Shown piece by piece: positions 50,234-53,586 of a stretch of 53,586 nucleotides of DNA; within the stretch, counting starts at the first letter, position 1; each line of letters begins with the position of its first letter. Made by a program: the position numbers and the translations under genes. The DNA is from Actinomycetospora chibensis (GTDB lineage: Bacteria > Actinomycetota > Actinomycetes > Mycobacteriales > Pseudonocardiaceae). The stretch is from assembly GCF_028737215.1 (NCBI RefSeq), contig NZ_JAQZAM010000028.1, positions 1 through 53,586 on the forward strand. The letters are read 5' to 3'. The notes below the pieces were generated by a model that worked only from the letters and a program-made list of their open reading frames with translations, was not told where the DNA came from and made no database searches.

Positions 50234-51247
50234 CTAGCCGCTAAATGCGGAGGTGTCCGTAATGAATTCCCCGATGTTTACGTCGGCTCCAGTGAGGTCC
50301 GCGTCTACGTCGATTGCCGCTTGTCCTACCGCGCTCATGAATAGTATGTACTTCTGTAACCCCGTCAGGGCCTTGTACGCCACTAGAGTCAAATCTCCCG
50401 CGGCTTCAAGATCCACTGAGTAACCTTCCTCAAGGGTTGGCGATACCGGAACAATGAGATCGACCCAAGTATCGGCGTCCCGTCGGCGGTATTCGCACAA
50501 CGTTGCAATTACGTCGTCATTTCCACGTAAGAACTCGCTGATTCTCTTGATTTCACCTTCCTTCAAGCCCGAGGGGACCCCCGAGAACTCGCACCTAGGG
50601 AGCAAGTCGGACGACAAGAACTCCCACCTCCGCAACGCGCTATGCCGCGCACCTTCGCAGACAGACCTGAGAGCCACGAGTCCGCCCAAGTAGTAGTCAC
50701 CGGTCAATCGCAGAAGCCGGTGCAGTTCAGCTCGCAGTGTTTGAAGATCGCCGGAGTCTGAGGAATCGGCATCATAGCTCTTGATCTGTTTAAGAATCTC
50801 ACCAAGGTGACTGATTGCGAGAAATGCATTACGGACATCTCCTGGTACAAGATTCCAAAGCATCGCAAAACTTGAACGCCCCACCTCCTCGACGTTCTTG
50901 CGTACTAGGAGTCGGAGAACTTCCACTTCTCTCTCATGCTCACGCTTCCGAACTATCCACTGAACCCCGAAGACCGCGAAGGGGATACCTACGCACGCAG
51001 CCGTAAGCCCTGACGCGAGATTCACGACAAATCCCTTTGGGTCCCACCATTCATGTGGTAGCGCGCCGAACACGCCTGTGCCCGTCAGGAAGAGCAGGGC
51101 ACCGACGGCGGGCAGCAGGACGAGCATCCACGTAAGCAGACGAGACACGAGGGGTAACCGTAACGAGATGGCTGGCGCGACGGCGCACGGCGTTCGCCGC
51201 TGTCGTAACGCTTCGGTCGTTCTGTCCGATGCGGGCGAAGTTGCCAC
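50234..51247 (-). CDS. Two-TM membrane protein with large cytosolic helical domain
   Basis: A protein of up to 337 residues of unknown family. Two membrane helices lie at about 34-60 (LVSRLLTWMLVLLPAVGALLFLTG) and 74-97 (VVNLASGLTAACVGIPFAVFGVQWI). A charged helix follows (RKREHEREVEVLRLLVRKNVEEVG) and then about 220 mostly helical residues. The start is unsure: GTG at 51247, or GTG at 51147, where a TACGGT box sits 8 bases upstream as in leaderless genes. GC content is clearly below that of the flanks, marking it as acquired cargo. Surface exclusion, signalling or phage defence are possible; none is shown. Confidence 0.7.
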   Translation of the reverse strand: MATSPASDRTTEALRQRRTPCAVAPAISLRLPLVSRLLTWMLVLLPAVGALLFLTGTGVFGALPHEWWDPKGFVVNLASGLTAACVGIPFAVFGVQWIVRKREHEREVEVLRLLVRKNVEEVGRSSFAMLWNLVPGDVRNAFLAISHLGEILKQIKSYDADSSDSGDLQTLRAELHRLLRLTGDYYLGGLVALRSVCEGARHSALRRWEFLSSDLLPRCEFSGVPSGLKEGEIKRISEFLRGNDDVIATLCEYRRRDADTWVDLIVPVSPTLEEGYSVDLEAAGDLTLVAYKALTGLQKYILFMSAVGQAAIDVDADLTGADVNIGEFITDTSAFSG

Positions 51248-51272
51248 CCCACGGACCTGGGAGACGCCCTCG

Positions 51273-51398
51273 ATGACGCAGGACCCGAACCAGCCGCCTC
51301 AGCCGCAAAGGGACGCTGAGCAGGGCCGGTGGGTGCTCCCCAGCCAGCCGCAGTCGCAGTACTTGGGGCCAGGGGCAACCGAACGGCCAGGATGCCCC
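51273..51398 (+). pseudogene. N-terminal stub of a gene cut by the IS remnant
   Basis: An ATG at 51273 with GGGAG nine bases upstream starts a Gln/Pro-rich sequence (TQDPNQPPQPQRDAEQG, then VLPSQPQSQYL). It runs in frame straight into transposase sequence at about 51399. Such low-complexity heads begin many actinomycete membrane proteins. The rest of the host gene is missing, so insertion or deletion destroyed it. Confidence 0.45.
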
Positions 51399-52101
51399 CT
51401 GATCTGGCGGGCGTTCGAGCTCAAGCCGCACCGCGAGGACGGGTTCAAGCTCTCCAACGATCCGTTGTTCGTGGAGAAGGTCCACGACGTCGTCGGGCTC
51501 TACGTGCACCCGCCCGAGGCCGCAGTGGTGCTGTGTGTGGACGAGAAGTCGCAGGTCCAGGCGCTGTCCCGGTCCCAGCCGGCGTTCCCGATGATGCCCG
51601 GGATGCCCGAGCGCCGGACCCACGACTATGTCCGCCACGGCACCACCAGCCTGTTCGCGGCGCTGAACACCGCCGACGGCACGGTGATTCCCAGCCTGCA
51701 CCGGCGGCACCGGGCGGTGGAGTTCCGCAAGTTCCTGGCCAAGATCGACGCGGCGGTGCCCGAGCATCTCGAGGTGCACCTGGTCTGCGACAACTAGGGC
51801 ACCCACAAGAGCCCGACGGTGACCGCCTGGCTGCAGCGCCACCCGCGGTTCCACATGCACTTCACTCCGACCTACTCGTCGTGGATCAACCAGGTCGAGC
51901 GGTTCTTCGCCTACGTGACCACCGACCTGCTCCAGCGCAGCGACCACCGCAGCGTGCAGGCGCTCGAAGCCGACATCCGGCGCTGGATCAAGGTCTGGAA
52001 CGACGACCCACAACCGTTCATCTGGACCAAGACCGCCGACCAGATCGATCCTCGAATCGCTCGCACGACTTCTACAACGAACTACTGGCGCAGGACACTA
52101 G
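51399..52101 (+). pseudogene. IS630-family transposase remnant
   Basis: The C-terminal two thirds of an IS630-type DDE transposase: IWRAFELKPHREDGFKLS, then VVLCVDEKSQVQAL (first Asp), HLEVHLVCDN (second Asp) and FTPTYSSWINQVERFFAYVT (the catalytic Glu). The N-terminal HTH part is gone. A TAG at 51795-51797 replaces the tyrosine codon in the usual DNYGTHK. A 4-bp GATC duplication near 52045-52052 shifts the frame. Read past the duplication, the original end LESLARLLQRTTGAGH and its stop at 52099-52101 reappear. The copy is therefore dead three times over. Confidence 0.88.
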
Positions 52102-52186
52102 TAAAGCGCAGCTACTCGCGGAGAGTGGCCGTTCTCTTGACAGGTAGTGCTGGAGTCATGTTCGAAGCGCCAGCCATAGGGCTGGA

Positions 52187-53530
52187 TCACTGCGCCGGGC
52201 GCCCGAGCGACGGCGTGGCCTCCGTCCATCTCAGACCGTGTCGTTGTAGCCAGACGCGGGCGGCGTCGAGCCCGCCGACCTCGGCGACGGTCAGAAGCTC
52301 GGGTTCGCGGTGAGTGCGGCGCAGCCAGTCCCAGCCATCGGCGGTGAGGCCGAGACGAAGGTCGGCATTCTGGTCCTCTGCCGCGATCTCCTGGTCGGTG
52401 GCCTCGTGGCCGAGGCTCGCGAACGCGCGCAGGTCGCGGCGGCCTGTCGACCAGGTGAGTTGCCGTCGGCCCTCGGAGGCGCGCTCCCATTCCCACCAGC
52501 GGGCCACGGCGCTGGCCTCGTAGGTGTCGACGGCCTCGCCGAGGAGTTGCATCGGGGTCCGGCCTCCGCGAGAGCCCTTGGCCTCCTTGCGGTGCCCACT
52601 GGTGACCTCGTGGGCCATCTTGACGAAGTAGTCGGCGAGGTCGCCGTCGCCGAGCTGCGCGCGGCGCAGGTCCCACCCGTGCTCCTTGGAGGCTGAGTAG
52701 CCCTTGCGTTCGAGAGCGCGCCGCCACCGTCCAAACATCCGGGCTGCGACGGAGGCGGCGACGATGTCGGCGGAAACCTGCTCGGCGAAGCAGAGCAGGA
52801 CGTGGATGTGTAGATGCCACCCGTTGCGGTCGCCCCAGGTGGCCTCGACCGCGCGGGCCCAGCCGAGCAGGCCGCCGAACAGCTCGGCGTCCTTGGTCCA
52901 CACCGATCCGGAGGTAACCGAGGACCAGGCGTAGCCGAGCACGTCCCACACGCCCTCGCGGGAACGGATGTCGCCGAGCTCGATCTCTTCGGCTTCGGCG
53001 GCGTGTTCGTCGACGTCCCAGCCGTTGGCCTCGGCCACGTCGCGCATCGCGGCGCGGTCCTCGAGCTCGGCGCGTCGGGAGCGGTCCTGGCGGGAGAGCC
53101 CAAGGCGGTCGCCGCGGTCGTGGCGCATGGTCAGGGTGAGCATGAACGCTGACCCGCCGGCGTCGTCGACCGCGCGCATGACCGTGGCCAGGTCGTCCGC
53201 TCGGCGGGTGGCGATCTTCCCGGCGCATACCGGGCAGACCCACACCGATCCGCACGTGGTGAGACCGCCGTACGCGGCCGACCGCGAGCCGTCCGGGTTG
53301 GTGATCACACCGAGCGTCGGTCCCGACTCCGCTGCCGTGGTCGTGTGGCCGCAGTTCTGGCAGCGCTGGAGCTTTGTGACAGCACGGAGCTGCCGGCGCC
53401 GCGTCCACCGCTGCTTCCGACTGGACTGGGCCGCTGCGATCTTCTCGGGAGGCCGCTGGGGGGCGCCTTCCCGGCGCCGGCGGCCTGGGCGAAGACCTAT
53501 TGCCCCTTTACCGAGAGCCGCCCCGCTCAC
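52187..53530 (-). CDS. rep: Rolling-circle replication initiator (HUH endonuclease, RepSA-like)
   Basis: A 447-residue initiator. A cysteine-rich N-terminal region (CQNCGH at 57-62, TTCGSVWVCPVC at 91-102) is followed by the HUH metal motif GWHLHIHVLLC (His239, His241, His243) and the catalytic tyrosine Tyr301 in DYFVKMAHEV (YxxK). All three standard rolling-circle motifs are present, so it should nick the element's double-strand origin. It resembles RepSA of pSAM2. The GTG at 53530 overlaps the stop of a further gene upstream (GTGA). Its origin is not recognised in the 85 bases downstream; the IS remnant lies there. Confidence 0.9.
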   Translation of the reverse strand: MSGAALGKGAIGLRPGRRRREGAPQRPPEKIAAAQSSRKQRWTRRRQLRAVTKLQRCQNCGHTTTAAESGPTLGVITNPDGSRSAAYGGLTTCGSVWVCPVCAGKIATRRADDLATVMRAVDDAGGSAFMLTLTMRHDRGDRLGLSRQDRSRRAELEDRAAMRDVAEANGWDVDEHAAEAEEIELGDIRSREGVWDVLGYAWSSVTSGSVWTKDAELFGGLLGWARAVEATWGDRNGWHLHIHVLLCFAEQVSADIVAASVAARMFGRWRRALERKGYSASKEHGWDLRRAQLGDGDLADYFVKMAHEVTSGHRKEAKGSRGGRTPMQLLGEAVDTYEASAVARWWEWERASEGRRQLTWSTGRRDLRAFASLGHEATDQEIAAEDQNADLRLGLTADGWDWLRRTHREPELLTVAEVGGLDAARVWLQRHGLRWTEATPSLGRPAQ

Positions 53531-53586
53531 CGGGCACCACCAGCGGTCAGGGCCGGCGCTGGCGCGCCGGCGGTGGCCGGCCCTTC
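53527..53586 (-). CDS. C-terminal end of a gene upstream of rep (partial)
   Basis: The last 19 codons (GPATAGAPAPALTAGGAR and stop) of a frame entering from beyond the right edge. The TGA overlaps the rep GTG by 4 bases, the coupling seen throughout this element, which is the main support. Too short to identify; in related elements a transfer gene often sits here. Confidence 0.4.
   Translation of the reverse strand, partial: EGPATAGAPAPALTAGGAR

Larger units (their letters stand above)
43286..53586. mobile_element. Actinomycete integrative and conjugative element (AICE), right end outside the window
   Basis: Diagnostic modules in order from the tRNA end: tyrosine integrase, excisionase, two small proteins, an FtsK/TraB-like ATPase, a WhiB-like protein, a Pra-like activator, a divergent XRE regulator with a HAD protein, lower-GC cargo, and a HUH-type replication initiator. 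This is the pSAM2-like plan: site-specific integration in a tRNA, rolling-circle replication and FtsK-driven transfer of double-stranded DNA. GC content and codon choice fall visibly between about 49.7 and 51.2 kb, marking recent cargo. At least 10.3 kb lies here and the element continues rightward. Confidence 0.85.

Noticed and set aside
51078..51797. A 239-residue intact plus-strand protein
   Set aside because: The first 65 codons are antisense to the membrane-protein gene with no ribosome site, and the C-terminal part is a truncated IS630 transposase ending at a nonsense codon.

Overview
The window is very GC-rich DNA (only 49.7-51.2 kb is visibly AT-richer), with many GTG starts, four-base start/stop overlaps and purine-rich ribosome sites. 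It carries a WhiB-like protein, an SsgA-like sporulation/division protein, a DUF3516 helicase, an AfsR-type regulator and a pSAM2-like integrative element. Together these indicate a sporulating or filamentous actinomycete. The integrase and IS relatives that I recall, and the general style, suggest the Pseudonocardiaceae (for example Pseudonocardia or Actinomycetospora), but that is inference.

0-31 kb, chromosomal backbone. Phosphoenolpyruvate carboxylase is followed by an ECF42-type sigma factor with its DGPF partner and a SnoaL-like protein. Next come a glutathionyl-hydroquinone-reductase-like enzyme, an LLM flavin monooxygenase, a TPP enzyme with an MHS-type transporter, and an FKBP isomerase. 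A leftward group holds an unusual alpha/beta-hydrolase-glycosyltransferase fusion, a methyltransferase, an AfsR-like regulator and 6-phosphofructokinase. A LuxR-type ATPase regulator (LAL) is divergent from a tightly coupled pair: an animal-type haem peroxidase and a trypsin-like protease fused to an alpha/beta-hydrolase. Neither of the pair has a signal peptide. I rate this cassette (about 19.05-25.8 kb) the best candidate for an undescribed system. It is followed by a SRPBCC protein, a STAS/SpoIIE stress-signalling pair, exonuclease III and an NmrA/AraC divergent pair.

31-43.3 kb. A decayed MarR-like gene abuts a Ski2-like helicase with a DUF3516 tail. Then come TetR, small hypothetical proteins, a methyltransferase, a quinone oxidoreductase/hydrolase/kinase run and an IclR regulator. 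A 46-residue zinc-ribbon protein and three clustered tRNAs (Gly-GCC, Cys-GCA, Val-GAC) follow, all on the minus strand. An SsgA-like gene, an ECF sigma/anti-sigma pair coupled to a PGPGW membrane protein, and tRNA-Val(CAC) complete the backbone.

43.2-53.6 kb, integrative element. An actinomycete integrative and conjugative element (AICE) begins at the 3' end of tRNA-Val(CAC) and runs off the right edge. Its genes are integrase, excisionase, two small proteins, an FtsK/TraB-like ATPase, a WhiB-like protein with an extra zinc ribbon and a Pra-like activator. A divergent XRE-TPR/HAD pair follows across a control region with repeated AGTCC motifs. Lower-GC cargo includes a two-TM membrane protein. 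An IS630 remnant broken by a nonsense codon and a 4-bp duplication lies next to a rolling-circle HUH Rep. The leftward genes from Pra to integrase are almost all translationally coupled, so the activator, transfer and excision functions are probably expressed as one operon opposed by the XRE regulator.
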